In this document: piece after piece, positions 8,716 to 17,884 of the stretch
Layout: every line of letters begins with the position of its first letter
How positions within the stretch are numbered: the first letter of the stretch is position 1
Assembly (NCBI RefSeq): GCF_014655715.1
Contig: NZ_BNBM01000028.1
Span: 25,853-89,852, forward strand
Reading direction: 5' to 3'
Source: Streptomyces lanatus
GTDB taxonomy: Bacteria > Actinomycetota > Actinomycetes > Streptomycetales > Streptomycetaceae
DNA length: 64,000 nucleotides
The notes under the pieces: generated by a model
Seen by the model: only the letters and a program-made list of their open reading frames with translations
Database searches by the model: none
What the model was told of the DNA's origin: nothing
Position numbers and translations under genes: made by a program

Positions 8716-9420
8716 TCACCCTGACCCCTCGCAGCGGGGCAGGGTGTCCGGCTCGGCCGCGTACGGCCGCAGCTGCGACAGCAGCCTTGTCCCCTGCTCG
8801 CCCGGGTAGACGGAGGCATCCGCACGGTCCGGGTAGACCACCACCGCCGCCTCGATGCCCGCGCGCAGTTCGGCACGGCCCTGCGTTGTCACCTCCAGCC
8901 GCCCGCCGGGATCCTTGCGCGGCTTGAGGTACTCCCCCACCGTCATCCGCAGTTCGACCCGGCCACCGCTCACCGCCTCGACCTCGTCGACCTGCCCCTG
9001 CGCGACGACCTCGGCACAGGCCAGCAGTCCGCGGCCGCTCAGACTGGCGGTTCCCTGCTCACTCCCCCCGTCGTCCCCCGACCAGGGCTGAAGGCCTACG
9101 GCGGCCGCGCCGAGGCCCACCACCACGGCCGCCGCCACGACCAGCGCCGCCCGACGCCACCGCCGCGCGGCTCCCGCCGCCGGCGCACCGGCATCGCCGT
9201 GCACGGTCTCCGTGTCCATGTCCGTCTTCTGGGTCTCCTGCATCCGTGCCTCCTCCGCGAGCAGTCCGAGCCCCTGTCGCAGGCGGGACTCCACCTGCCG
9301 TGCCTCGTCCCACTGCGCCCGTATCTCCGGGTCGCCGCGCAGCCGGCGCGCCGACGGCGCCTGTCCGGTCACCACGGCGTCCCAGGCGTCGCCCTCGTCG
9401 TGAGCACGCCTCGCCCTCAC
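8716..9420 (-). CDS. single-pass membrane protein paired with sigma factor
   Basis: A 234-residue protein starting with GTG at 9420, directly after the sigma-factor stop. It has an N-terminal charged domain of about 85 residues (GQAPSARRLRGDPEIRAQW), one membrane helix near residues 90-110 (ALVVAAAVVVGLGAAAVGL), and an extracytoplasmic domain of about 120 residues. This plan and gene order are those of anti-sigma factors or sigma-linked sensors, although no classical zinc-binding anti-sigma motif (HxxxCxxC) is present. I infer that it controls the adjacent sigma factor. Confidence 0.6.
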   Translation of the reverse strand: MRARRAHDEGDAWDAVVTGQAPSARRLRGDPEIRAQWDEARQVESRLRQGLGLLAEEARMQETQKTDMDTETVHGDAGAPAAGAARRWRRAALVVAAAVVVGLGAAAVGLQPWSGDDGGSEQGTASLSGRGLLACAEVVAQGQVDEVEAVSGGRVELRMTVGEYLKPRKDPGGRLEVTTQGRAELRAGIEAAVVVYPDRADASVYPGEQGTRLLSQLRPYAAEPDTLPRCEGSG

Positions 9421-9924
9421 TCACACCACCTCCGTCTCCCGCAGCCGCTCCCGCAGCGACCGCATCGCCGCATGGAGCCGGCTCTTGACCGTGCCCTCCG
9501 GGACACCGAGCTGCTCGGCGATCTGCCGTACCGACAGGTCCGCGTAGAACCGCAGCACCACGAGGCGTCGTACGTCCTGGTCCAGGCTCTGGAGCGCCTG
9601 TTCCACCACCAGGGCAAGTTCGCGTTCCTCGGCGGTACGGCCGCGGTCGCTGACCTGGGGTGGGTCACGGTGCCGTATCCGCTCGGCGAGCCCTCTCTCG
9701 TGCCGGCGCGCCCGGTGCGTGTCGAGGGCGACGCGGCCGGCGACGGTGGCCAGCCAGGCCCCGCGGTGGCGTGGCCTCCCCCGCGTGCGCAGCTGCTCCA
9801 GCAGCTTGACCCGCACCTGCTGCACCCCGTCCTCCAGCGCATCCGTGCGCATGCCTCCGAGGTACAGCACCGCCCGCACCCGATCGTGCTCGTCCGGCGA
9901 CAGCGGATCGCCCGTGGCTGCCAC
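9421..9924 (-). CDS. ECF-like RNA polymerase sigma factor
   Basis: About 167 residues from a GTG at 9924 that follows GGGGGTGAGG. Region 2 is seen as LEDGVQQVRVKLLEQL and TVAGRVALDTHRARRHER. Region 4 is clear: SLDQDVRRLVVLRFYADLSV then RQIAEQLGVPEGTVKSRL, a helix-turn-helix for the -35 element. The frame is open far upstream, so the start is a judgement. The next gene begins at the base after its stop and encodes a probable regulator of it. The regulon is unknown. Confidence 0.8.
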   Translation of the reverse strand: MAATGDPLSPDEHDRVRAVLYLGGMRTDALEDGVQQVRVKLLEQLRTRGRPRHRGAWLATVAGRVALDTHRARRHERGLAERIRHRDPPQVSDRGRTAEERELALVVEQALQSLDQDVRRLVVLRFYADLSVRQIAEQLGVPEGTVKSRLHAAMRSLRERLRETEVV

Positions 9925-10173
9925 CCACCTCACCCCCTGCCTGTTGGCCGACTGTCTCCACCGACCGTCCACCGCGGCGGTCCCGCCCGGCAGACGCGAC
10001 ACCCCTGTGACGGAGAAGCCGCCCGCGGCGTTCGCCCGTTCACGATTCCTCCGGCACCCGGGCACCCGTCCTTCGCAGCCCGCGCCACGGTCGCCGACGG
10101 CACCGGCCGTCCGTTGCACACGTACGGCGCTCAGCCACGCGCGCCCCTGGTCAGCGGCTCGTAGCCTTGGTTC

Positions 10174-11373
10174 ATGGCGGGAGCCACATCCGACAGCGGG
10201 CCGGACGACAGCCACAAAAGGGGTGACGGCGCCGGAGCCATCGAGCTCCCCGCATGGGCCAAAGCCCTCGGCTGGTGCGGTGTCGCCGGCCTGATCTACC
10301 TGTTGATCTGTGCCGTGAGCATCATCAGTCGCGGCTTCGCGGGGCTGGGCAGCGACGCGGCGCACACCATGTTCGCCTTCGCCTCGCACCCGTGGGTCGG
10401 GCTGAGCGTCGGCGTTCTCGGTACGGTCCTGATCCAGTCGTCGACCACGACGACGGCCATCGCCGTCACCGCCGTGGGGTCGGGCGCGTTGCCCATCGAG
10501 GGCGCGATCCCCATCATTCTGGGCGCGAACGTCGGCACCACCGTGACGACGAGCCTGGTGGCGCTGACCTTCATCGGCAACCGCACGGAGTTCCGCAGGG
10601 CGCTGGGCGCCTCGACCGTCCATGATTTCTACAACTGGCTCGCGCTGCTGATCTTCTTCCCGATCGAGCTGATCTGGCATCCGCTGGAACACATCAGCGG
10701 GTCGTTGACCGATGCGCTGTACGGCACGGACTGGCTGCCGAACCCGGCCCACTTCAACTTCATCCGGGCGGCCACCAGGCCGGTGGAACACGGCGTGATC
10801 CACGCGACGTCGCACGTCAGCAGCACGCTCGGTCCGCTGTTCACCATCGTGATCGGTGCCGCGCTGATCCTGGTCGCCGTCCGCTACCTGGGAAAGCTGC
10901 TCAAACTGCTCATGGTCGGCAGGGCCCGCGACATTCTGATCAAGGCCGTCGGCCGCAATCCCTATCTCGCCATGGCGTCAGGCATGGGGGTAACCGTCGT
11001 CACCCAGTCCTCCACCATCACCACGTCCGTGCTGGTCCCCTTCGCCGGAACGGGCATCCTGAAACCGGCGCAGGTGTATCCCGTCGTCGTCGGCTCCAAC
11101 CTCGGCACGACGTTCACGGTGGTCTTCGCGGCGTTCGCGGGCGTCGGACCGGACGCGAAGATCGGCCTTCAGGCAGCCTTCGTCCATCTGATCTACAACC
11201 TCTTCGCGATCATCGTGATCTACGTGATCCCGCTCCTGCGCCCCGTGCCCCTGTACTGCGCCGAGAACCTCGCCCGCATCGCCTCCGAGCACCGCTGGGT
11301 CCTCGCCGTCTACCTCGGCACCGTCTTCATCGCCGTGCCTGCCCTGGTCATCGTGCTGGTGGGGGTGCTCTGA
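10174..11373 (+). CDS. Na+/phosphate symporter (NptA type)
   Basis: A 399-residue polytopic membrane protein with the two inverted QSST repeats typical of type II Na/Pi cotransporters: VLIQSSTTTTAIAV near residue 92 and VVTQSSTITTSVLVPF near residue 275, each followed by a GANVGTT or GSNLGTT loop. About nine hydrophobic segments are visible. There is no C-terminal PhoU-like domain, as is usual for the shorter actinobacterial forms. It should import phosphate driven by sodium. It is divergent from the sigma-factor gene with 249 bases between, and no Pho box was recognised. Confidence 0.88.
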   Translation: MAGATSDSGPDDSHKRGDGAGAIELPAWAKALGWCGVAGLIYLLICAVSIISRGFAGLGSDAAHTMFAFASHPWVGLSVGVLGTVLIQSSTTTTAIAVTAVGSGALPIEGAIPIILGANVGTTVTTSLVALTFIGNRTEFRRALGASTVHDFYNWLALLIFFPIELIWHPLEHISGSLTDALYGTDWLPNPAHFNFIRAATRPVEHGVIHATSHVSSTLGPLFTIVIGAALILVAVRYLGKLLKLLMVGRARDILIKAVGRNPYLAMASGMGVTVVTQSSTITTSVLVPFAGTGILKPAQVYPVVVGSNLGTTFTVVFAAFAGVGPDAKIGLQAAFVHLIYNLFAIIVIYVIPLLRPVPLYCAENLARIASEHRWVLAVYLGTVFIAVPALVIVLVGVL

Positions 11374-11581
11374 GTGGTAGTCGTCCCCGTCGTGGCACCG
11401 CAGCGACTCACGGAGATCCGCAGGCAGCGAGAACCCCAAGCCTTCGGCGCGTAGTGGGACAACCAGGCGTCGATACGGCGCCAGGACGTCACGACCAGGG
11501 GCACAACAGGCGCTATGCCTCGTCGAGGAAGTTTGCACCATACGGAGAATCATCCACATCCGCCGCCGGCCAGCAGAAGGC

Positions 11582-12943
11582 CTAGTCCCGATACCCGGCA
11601 CCCTCCACCACATCCCTCGCGAACAGCTGCGACTTGGCCAGTGCCTCGTCCACCGACTGTCGGCCGGCGATCGCTGCGGAGATCTCGGCGGAGACGCGGT
11701 TTCCCAGGGCCGCGTATTCGGGGATGCCCACGTACGAGACGCCGGTCCACGGCTGGGGGTGGGTGCCGGGGCGTCTGGGGTTCACCGCCGCGAGTGCGTC
11801 CAGTGTCGGGGCGACGAAGGCGTGGCCGGCTTTGCGGTACTCGGGCAGTTCGTAGGTGGACAGGCGGCTGCCTGGCGGCACGCGGACCCAGCCGAGCCGT
11901 TCGCCGTAGAGCCGGAGGTAGTCCTTGGAGGTCGCCCAGGAGACGAACTCCCATGCGGCGTCGCGGTCCTTGGCGGTGACGGGGATGGCGAGCGACCACG
12001 CCCATAGCCACCCGGCGCTGTCTGTTCGCCGCACCGGCGCGGGGGCGTAGCCGATCCTGCCGGCGACCCTGCTGTGCTGTGTGTCCTCGAGTCGGCCGGC
12101 CAGGGCTGTGCTGTCGTACCACATGGCCGCCCTGCCCTGGCTCATCGTGCGCAGGCAGTCGGCGGGAACGGCTTCGGAGGCCCGGGGCTGGCCGTAGCGG
12201 CGGACCAGGTCGACGTAGAACCGCACCGCCCGTCTGGTCTCGGGCGAGGTGAGGCGGGGGTTCCAGTTCTCGTCGTACCAGCGGCCGCCGAAGGTCAGGA
12301 TCACCATGTTGAGCGGCATCAGGAGGTTTCCCCAGCCCGCTCCGCCGCGCAGGCAGATCCCGGCGACGTCGTGGCCGGGGTCGTGGAGCCGGGCCGCCAG
12401 CCGGGCGATCTGCTGCCAGGTCGGGTGCTCGGGCATGGTGAGGCCGGCCTGCGCGAACAGGTCCTCGCGGTACATCAGGAAGGACGACTCGGCGTAGTAC
12501 GGCATCGCGTACTGGCCGCCGTTGTACGACAGCGACTCGCGCACCGTCGGGATGAAGTCCTGTCGGTCGTAGTCGCCCCGGGCCGCGTAGGGGTCGAGGC
12601 GGGTCAGCCAGCCCCGTGATGCCCAGATCGGTGCCTCGTAGGGGCCGATGGCGACGATGTCGTAGTGGCTGGCCTCGGAGGCGATGTCCTTGGGCACGCG
12701 GGCCCTGAGTGAGTTCTCGGGCAGGAACACCAGATTGACCTTGATGTGCGGGTGGTCCTTCTCGAAGTCGTCGACGAGGGCCTCGATGCCGTGCATGAAG
12801 TCGACGGCCGCGACAGTGACCGTCACGGGGTCGGCCGAGTTGTCGGCGCAGGCCGCCGGGCCCAGGGCGAGTGAGGCGAGCAGGGCTGCCGCCAGGACAA
12901 GACGGGTCAGCCGCCCGCGGCGCGTGTGCGGGGGTTCGCTCAC
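11582..12943 (-). CDS. orphan ABC-type family 1 solute-binding lipoprotein
   Basis: A 453-residue protein starting at GTG 12943, which overlaps the preceding stop (GTGA). The N-terminus has RRGRLTRLVLAAALLASLAL followed by GPAACADNS, a signal peptide with a lipobox-like Cys near residue 32. The rest has the family 1 extracellular binding-protein pattern: VDFMHGIEALVDDFEKDHPH, NSLRARVPKDI, YDIVAIGPYEAP, GWLWAWSLAIPVTAKDRDAA and WEFVSWATSKDY. Binding proteins of this type usually deliver sugars to an ABC permease, but no permease or transport ATPase is encoded here. It is the last gene of a five-gene unit with a membrane protein and a P-loop ATPase, so a ligand-sensing role is more likely than uptake. 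Confidence 0.8.
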   Translation of the reverse strand: MSEPPHTRRGRLTRLVLAAALLASLALGPAACADNSADPVTVTVAAVDFMHGIEALVDDFEKDHPHIKVNLVFLPENSLRARVPKDIASEASHYDIVAIGPYEAPIWASRGWLTRLDPYAARGDYDRQDFIPTVRESLSYNGGQYAMPYYAESSFLMYREDLFAQAGLTMPEHPTWQQIARLAARLHDPGHDVAGICLRGGAGWGNLLMPLNMVILTFGGRWYDENWNPRLTSPETRRAVRFYVDLVRRYGQPRASEAVPADCLRTMSQGRAAMWYDSTALAGRLEDTQHSRVAGRIGYAPAPVRRTDSAGWLWAWSLAIPVTAKDRDAAWEFVSWATSKDYLRLYGERLGWVRVPPGSRLSTYELPEYRKAGHAFVAPTLDALAAVNPRRPGTHPQPWTGVSYVGIPEYAALGNRVSAEISAAIAGRQSVDEALAKSQLFARDVVEGAGYRD

Positions 12944-13845
12944 TCCGGGAGTTTCTCCGAGCTCGCGAACGACACGTAGTCGGAGACGTTCAGCAGACAG
13001 CCCGGGACCCGGTCCGCCGTCGACTCCCCGAAATAGGTGGACACCTGCTCCTGACCCTCGCCGGGAACCCCCATGCCCTTGGTGAGTGCCACCTGCCACG
13101 GCTTCGGAGGAATCGAGTTGCTGTCCTGGAGGGGATAGTCCAGCGCGACTATGAGCGACAGGAACACGCCGATGAAGAGCGACAGGAAGCCGGTGATGGC
13201 CATGTGGTCGACGAGTCTGACGCCGACCAGTCCCCATGTCGCGGCGATGGTGACGGCCGCGCCGAGAAAGAGGACCGTGTAGAGAACCGGCAGCAGTCCG
13301 ATCTCCACCTCGCCCTGCCGTTCGCGGCGAAGGTTGTTGTAGTCGTTGAAGGCTTCGAGGGTCACGGCCTGGGCATTCGATTCCTGTGCGTTCTGCGGTT
13401 TGTAGAACATCAGCGACTCGAAGACGGCGTCGAGCCTGCCCCGGTCCTCCTCGATATCGCCCTGCTTCTGCTTCGGCCACACGTCGTCGATCACGTTCTC
13501 CGCGTAATTGCGTACCTGCGACTGGATTCGGCATCGACGGCTGTTGGGAAACGACTGGGCGGCGCGATAGACGGTGGTGAGCTGCGAGGCCTCCTGATTG
13601 ACGAGCCGTTTCACCTCCACGTAGTGGTCGTACGCGCCGACGGCGACCAGGCCCACCAACAGGGCGTAGAACACGCCCACGACCTCGACGAGAAAGGTGA
13701 CCCGGTCGTCGTGCTCGGTGTCTCCCTCGAAGCGCCGGCGCACAACGGGGCGCATGAGCATTCCGCAGAGTCCGAAAGCTATGAATCCCCCGGCCAATAC
13801 CACGGCCTGCAGCCAGGCCGGCACATGCAAGAATCCACCGGACAT
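12940..13845 (-). CDS. DUF4239 (bestrophin-like) membrane protein
   Basis: A 301-residue protein with four membrane helices, two near residues 12-32 and 48-70 (TFLVEVVGVFYALLVGLVAV) and two near 185-235 (LPVLYTVLFLGAAVTIAAT, ITGFLSLFIGVFLSLIVALD). The soluble loop between them contains VKRLVNQEASQLTTVYRAAQ, a DUF4239 hallmark. DUF4239 proteins are compared with bestrophin anion channels, but their activity is unproven. The stop overlaps the start of the binding-protein gene by four bases. The gap to the upstream gene is 125 bases, the only real break in this gene set. It may act as the channel or effector of the system. Confidence 0.8.
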   Translation of the reverse strand: MSGGFLHVPAWLQAVVLAGGFIAFGLCGMLMRPVVRRRFEGDTEHDDRVTFLVEVVGVFYALLVGLVAVGAYDHYVEVKRLVNQEASQLTTVYRAAQSFPNSRRCRIQSQVRNYAENVIDDVWPKQKQGDIEEDRGRLDAVFESLMFYKPQNAQESNAQAVTLEAFNDYNNLRRERQGEVEIGLLPVLYTVLFLGAAVTIAATWGLVGVRLVDHMAITGFLSLFIGVFLSLIVALDYPLQDSNSIPPKPWQVALTKGMGVPGEGQEQVSTYFGESTADRVPGCLLNVSDYVSFASSEKLPE

Positions 13846-13970
13846 TCGCCGAAGCCGTCCCTCGCGTGTCGTGGTGCGATGAGGCAGAGATGCCCAAGCG
13901 CTGCTACGGCTACTCCGCGAACTGATTTACGGGACGCGAACCGCGTGTGCGACACCGACCTGAAGTCCGG

Positions 13971-15614
13971 TCATGGCGGAGGACAGATGCTCTCCCCCTG
14001 CTTCTGATACGTGCGGTAGAGCAGCGACTTGCTGGGCGACTTCTGCGGGAAGGTCACCACGGGGACCGGTTTGCACACCGGCCACTGCCCGGTCACCGCC
14101 TCGCCCCTGGTGCCGCCTTCCGCCATCTGCTGCTCGTCCGCGAAGGTGAACACGCCGCTCGCGCCCTGTACGCATCCCGCGGAACAGCCCGCGTCGAGGT
14201 TGAAGCGGCGCAGCGCGTTGTAGACATCGTCGTGGCTCACCGAGACGGTCTTCTGGTGGCTCCGGGCCGCGATCACGGCGGTGCTCACAGCGGTCAGGGC
14301 GTCGTGGTACATCGTGGCGTAGCCGTCGTTGAGGCCGGTCCGCTCCTCGTCGAAGTCCCGGTCGTAGGACTCGGCGAAGCGCCCGAAGTACCGGGGCACC
14401 TGCTGATCGCTGCCGCGGTCGGCACGCCAGCGGGGTGCGTCCACGGCGGCCGCGGTCACGATCTCGATGTGTCTGCTGCCGGCGATACGGCCCATCGTGC
14501 CGCTCTCGGTCTCCGGGTCACGGCCCGTACTGACGCGCAGGATGCGCAACGGCTGGTCGGCGGTGCCCTGGTCACAGGACGCGGTGTGGTCGATGCTGTC
14601 CAGGAAGGGCGGCAGGTCGGCGTCGCGGCCCGCCAGGAAGACCGTCTTGGCCTTGACCCCGCACATCGCGCTCACTGCCGCGTCGAAGTCCAGCGGCTGC
14701 CCCCGGTTCGGTCCCTTGCTGCCTTGGTACTTCCCGATCCGCGGGTGCACGATGTCCGGGCTGATGCCGTACTCCTCGCCGAACTCCCGGCCGAAGACCT
14801 GGCTCAGGTTCTCCACGTAGTTGTCGTGCCGTTCGTCGGCGATCAGGAACGTGTCCTCGCGGTTCAGCTCGTTCGCGGACACGTACTGCTTGAGGGCGCC
14901 GACGAGTTGGTCGGTGGAGGGCGAGACCTTGAAGAGGTAGTCGTCCTCCATCTCACGTGAGCTGAGCACTGCGCTGACGGCCGGGATCCGTAGCTTCGCC
15001 AGCTCCTTCACCGATGCGAGGGTCCTGGTGTCGCTGTTGGGAAAGCCGATGGCCGCGACGACGGGGGCCTCGCTGTTGACGCGGTCCTTCAGTTGGTCGG
15101 CCACGGTCTGCCAGTGGTCCAGATTCCTGCCGACGTTGGCGAAGAGGAGCTGGATGGTGGTGTCGTGGCGGGCGAGGCCCTGGTTGTGGCGGTGCTGGGC
15201 GATGTAGGCGCCTTGGAGGGAGTGCCGGATCAGCGCTTCCGACATGGCCGCGCCCGTACCGGAGGTGTACGGCATGACGGCGGCGACGCTCACCATCTGC
15301 TTGCCCGAGTCGCGTGCCTCCTTGCGCGCCCACTCGTTCTCACGCGCGATCCTGCCGAGCACGTCCGTGAGGTTCGGCGCGAAGTCATACGGCGCGGCCG
15401 TGACCCCCACGCACTCGTCGTCGATACGCCGCAGCTGCAGATCCGCGGTGCAGTAGTCGCGGTGCTTCCAGTAGGTGTCCAGCCCCCACCAGGTACCGGT
15501 CCCCAGCAGCGCGGCGACCACGAACCACAGGGCCACCACATCGACCAGGCCGAGCACCCTGAAGCGCAGTCGGCTCGGCAGCCAGACCCAGTTCCGGCGG
15601 TCCATCCGGTTCAT
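13971..15614 (-). CDS. membrane-anchored type I periplasmic-binding-fold protein
   Basis: A 547-residue protein. ATG 15614 overlaps the stop of the ATPase gene (ATGA). Residues 20-42 are one membrane helix (VLGLVDVVALWFVVAALLG), and the rest is outside. The large domain has the fold of branched-chain amino-acid receptors: VSVAAVMPYTSGTGAAMSEA, APVVAAIGFPNSDTRTLASV, RIPAVSAVLSSREMEDDYLF, KVSPSTDQLVGALKQYV and FLIADERHDNYVENLSQVF. Most relatives are free binding proteins or receptor domains. Here the anchor and the lack of a permease suggest an extracytoplasmic sensor coupled to the cytoplasmic ATPase encoded just before it. Confidence 0.75.
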   Translation of the reverse strand: MNRMDRRNWVWLPSRLRFRVLGLVDVVALWFVVAALLGTGTWWGLDTYWKHRDYCTADLQLRRIDDECVGVTAAPYDFAPNLTDVLGRIARENEWARKEARDSGKQMVSVAAVMPYTSGTGAAMSEALIRHSLQGAYIAQHRHNQGLARHDTTIQLLFANVGRNLDHWQTVADQLKDRVNSEAPVVAAIGFPNSDTRTLASVKELAKLRIPAVSAVLSSREMEDDYLFKVSPSTDQLVGALKQYVSANELNREDTFLIADERHDNYVENLSQVFGREFGEEYGISPDIVHPRIGKYQGSKGPNRGQPLDFDAAVSAMCGVKAKTVFLAGRDADLPPFLDSIDHTASCDQGTADQPLRILRVSTGRDPETESGTMGRIAGSRHIEIVTAAAVDAPRWRADRGSDQQVPRYFGRFAESYDRDFDEERTGLNDGYATMYHDALTAVSTAVIAARSHQKTVSVSHDDVYNALRRFNLDAGCSAGCVQGASGVFTFADEQQMAEGGTRGEAVTGQWPVCKPVPVVTFPQKSPSKSLLYRTYQKQGESICPPP

Positions 15615-17884
15615 CGCCTCCCTCCCGTTCCCGGCTGGTCCCCCTGCCAGCTGCGTTCCAGGGGCCAGTCCTCGCCGTCCCGCACGGCGCGTGGCCAGCG
15701 GATGGAGGCCTGGGCCAGGACCGCCCGGCCGGTCAGATGCTGGGCGGAGAGGAACGACAGGTCCTGGCCGATCCGGTCGGCGAGGGTCCGGTCCGCCTCG
15801 GCCAGTTCGTCCGCCGCGTACCACAAGGCGTGCAGGAGCCGGTTGACGGCCTGCTTCTCCAGGCCCACTCCCGGGTCCGCCTGGAGCTGCTGCCGGTCCC
15901 GTCGGCCCTTGCCGACCTCCTGGCAGTGCTCGAACCAGGCATCGCCAGGCGGGCGTGGCGCATGGGCCACGGTGCGCAGGATGTGCAGCCAGTCGACCGC
16001 GTCGCCGTCGTCCCTGAGGAACTCCGTGTGCAGCCAGTCGACGACTTCCTGTGCCTCTCCCGCGGCGAGCCGGTGCCACAGGAAGCGGGACCGCTCGGCT
16101 CGCCCGGCCTGGCCCGAGCGGCCCTCGGCCCGCTGCCGGTGGTGCTCGGCGAGCAGGGCGTGCGCGCTGGACCAGTCCACCCCGCTGCCGCCGCGCCCGC
16201 TGCGCATCTGATGCACGAGCAGGGCGCGCAGAAAGCGATCCGTGATGAACGGCCGGCTGCCGGGGCCCCGCGACCAGCGCTCCCGTTCCAGCTGGGCGGC
16301 GGCGCCGTCGGCCGCGGCCAGGCCGTCGATCCGGCGCGGCACCCACCGCTCGGCGAGTTGCTCGGCCGCCTCCCGGTCCCAGGCCAGCGAGAACAGGCAC
16401 AGCTCGTCGTGGTTCTCGCTGCCGACCAGGGTGTTGAGCAGGCGCCAGATGACGGATTCGCCGGCGCCGCCGGGGTGGGTCAGATCGAGGAGTTCCTCGG
16501 CCGCCACCCATTCCTCGGTGCGCGCCTTGTGCACCACGGCATCGCACAGCCGACGGGCTCCCATGGGGTGACCGCGGGTGAGATCGTGTACAGCGGTGGC
16601 GATGTACGGGTCGAAGGAGGCCCGGTCGTCCCGCTTCAGCATCCTCTCCAGGTGCTCCGTGTCCAGCGGCGGGAGCGGCAGGACCAGCACGCCCGCCGAG
16701 GGTGCGGTGCTCCCGCGGGTCCAGCCCGAGTGGGTGCCGACGTCGTGCAGCGACCGGTAGGTGGCCTCCGGGTAGGGGTCGCTCTCCTCGTCGGCGACGT
16801 CGTCCCGGGTGAGCGTGCTGCTGTCGCCGCGCAGTTCGGTGGCGATCACGACGAGCAGGTCACGGTCGCCGCGGCCCTGCCGCGCCCGTTGTTCCAGGAG
16901 CAGTTCGAGGAAGTCGCCGCCGGGGTCGGTGTGCACGTTGTCGAGGAGGACGAGTGGACGCGGGGCTCGGTTCGCCCGTCTGAGGAGGCCGTAGCGCACA
17001 TCGGCGAGGAAGGCGGCCATCAGCATGCGTTCGACGCCACGCCGGAAGCCGCGGCCCTGGTGGAACTCCCGGCAGAGCCGGGCCACGGCCTGCGCGCGCT
17101 CCGCCGCCGGTACGGGCCGCGGGTGGGCGGCCGCGCCCGGCGGCATGCCGCGCAGCCGGTTGTCGACCTCGCTGCGGTAGCTCTCGTACCAGCCGATCAG
17201 ATGGCGGGAGGCGAGTCGGCGCGAGCGCCATCGGCGCTGTCTGCCCAGATAGGTACGCACGGCCGCCTCGGGGAGCGCCGCGGGGTCGGCTGTGGCACCG
17301 TCCCCGGGAGCGGGCAGCGCCGGGCGGAAGAGCGTGTCCCAGGTGGGCGCCGGGTCCTCGCCCGGCGGGGATCCCATCAGGGCGGCCGCGTGCCGGTCGG
17401 CCACCCGCAGTTCGTCGTCGTTGCCGGGCCGCCGGGCGGACACCACGGCGAGCAGCCCGGCGGTGGTCCGGGGAAAGCGAAGCCTCCCGAACCCCGCGAC
17501 GGGTCGGGAGAGCTGGGCGACGAGTTCGGCCAGGACCTCCACCGTGTAGGAGTTGTTGGAGATCTCCGGCCCCACCCTGGCCCGCTCCTGGACGGCCGCG
17601 CAGTTGATCCGCGCGAACGGCACGCGCGGCCCCGGCCAGGAGCCCCCGTCGGGCGCGTAGGCCTGCTGGAGGTCGCCCAGCAGGGCGCTCTTGCCGGTGC
17701 CATGCCGCCCGCTGAGCAGCACCACCGGCAGATCCTCGGCGAACTCGTGGTGCCGCCGTCGGCGGTGCCGGTCGCGTTCGAGGCCGACCAGGCGGGGCAC
17801 CAGCTGCCGCAGCAGGGGCTGGCGCGCGTACGCCTCCGGTATCTGGTCCTCCGGCCGGGGCGCGGAGTTCACGGCCGCGCTCAC
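15611..17884 (-). CDS. large STAND/AAA-like P-loop ATPase
   Basis: A 757-residue cytoplasmic protein starting at GTG 17884, overlapping the previous stop (GTGA). Walker A is GRHGTGKS at residues 59-66, Walker B is RPLVLLDNVH near residue 311, and VVIATELRGDSSTLT is a probable sensor strand. LTRGHPMGARRLCDAVV resembles the winged-helix/ARC part of STAND NTPases. The C-terminal 250 residues are helical, probably repeat-like (RSRFLWHRLAAGEAQEVVDW). There are no membrane segments. I infer a signal-transducing switch ATPase that links the adapter encoded before it with the membrane-anchored receptor encoded after it. I know of no named family for this whole protein. Confidence 0.7.
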   Translation of the reverse strand: MSAAVNSAPRPEDQIPEAYARQPLLRQLVPRLVGLERDRHRRRRHHEFAEDLPVVLLSGRHGTGKSALLGDLQQAYAPDGGSWPGPRVPFARINCAAVQERARVGPEISNNSYTVEVLAELVAQLSRPVAGFGRLRFPRTTAGLLAVVSARRPGNDDELRVADRHAAALMGSPPGEDPAPTWDTLFRPALPAPGDGATADPAALPEAAVRTYLGRQRRWRSRRLASRHLIGWYESYRSEVDNRLRGMPPGAAAHPRPVPAAERAQAVARLCREFHQGRGFRRGVERMLMAAFLADVRYGLLRRANRAPRPLVLLDNVHTDPGGDFLELLLEQRARQGRGDRDLLVVIATELRGDSSTLTRDDVADEESDPYPEATYRSLHDVGTHSGWTRGSTAPSAGVLVLPLPPLDTEHLERMLKRDDRASFDPYIATAVHDLTRGHPMGARRLCDAVVHKARTEEWVAAEELLDLTHPGGAGESVIWRLLNTLVGSENHDELCLFSLAWDREAAEQLAERWVPRRIDGLAAADGAAAQLERERWSRGPGSRPFITDRFLRALLVHQMRSGRGGSGVDWSSAHALLAEHHRQRAEGRSGQAGRAERSRFLWHRLAAGEAQEVVDWLHTEFLRDDGDAVDWLHILRTVAHAPRPPGDAWFEHCQEVGKGRRDRQQLQADPGVGLEKQAVNRLLHALWYAADELAEADRTLADRIGQDLSFLSAQHLTGRAVLAQASIRWPRAVRDGEDWPLERSWQGDQPGTGGRR

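Noticed and set aside
11582..15614. Reading the two binding-protein genes as parts of ordinary ABC sugar or amino-acid uptake operons.
   Set aside because: No permease or transport-type ATPase gene is present; the nearby ATPase lacks the ABC signature and is of STAND/AAA type.
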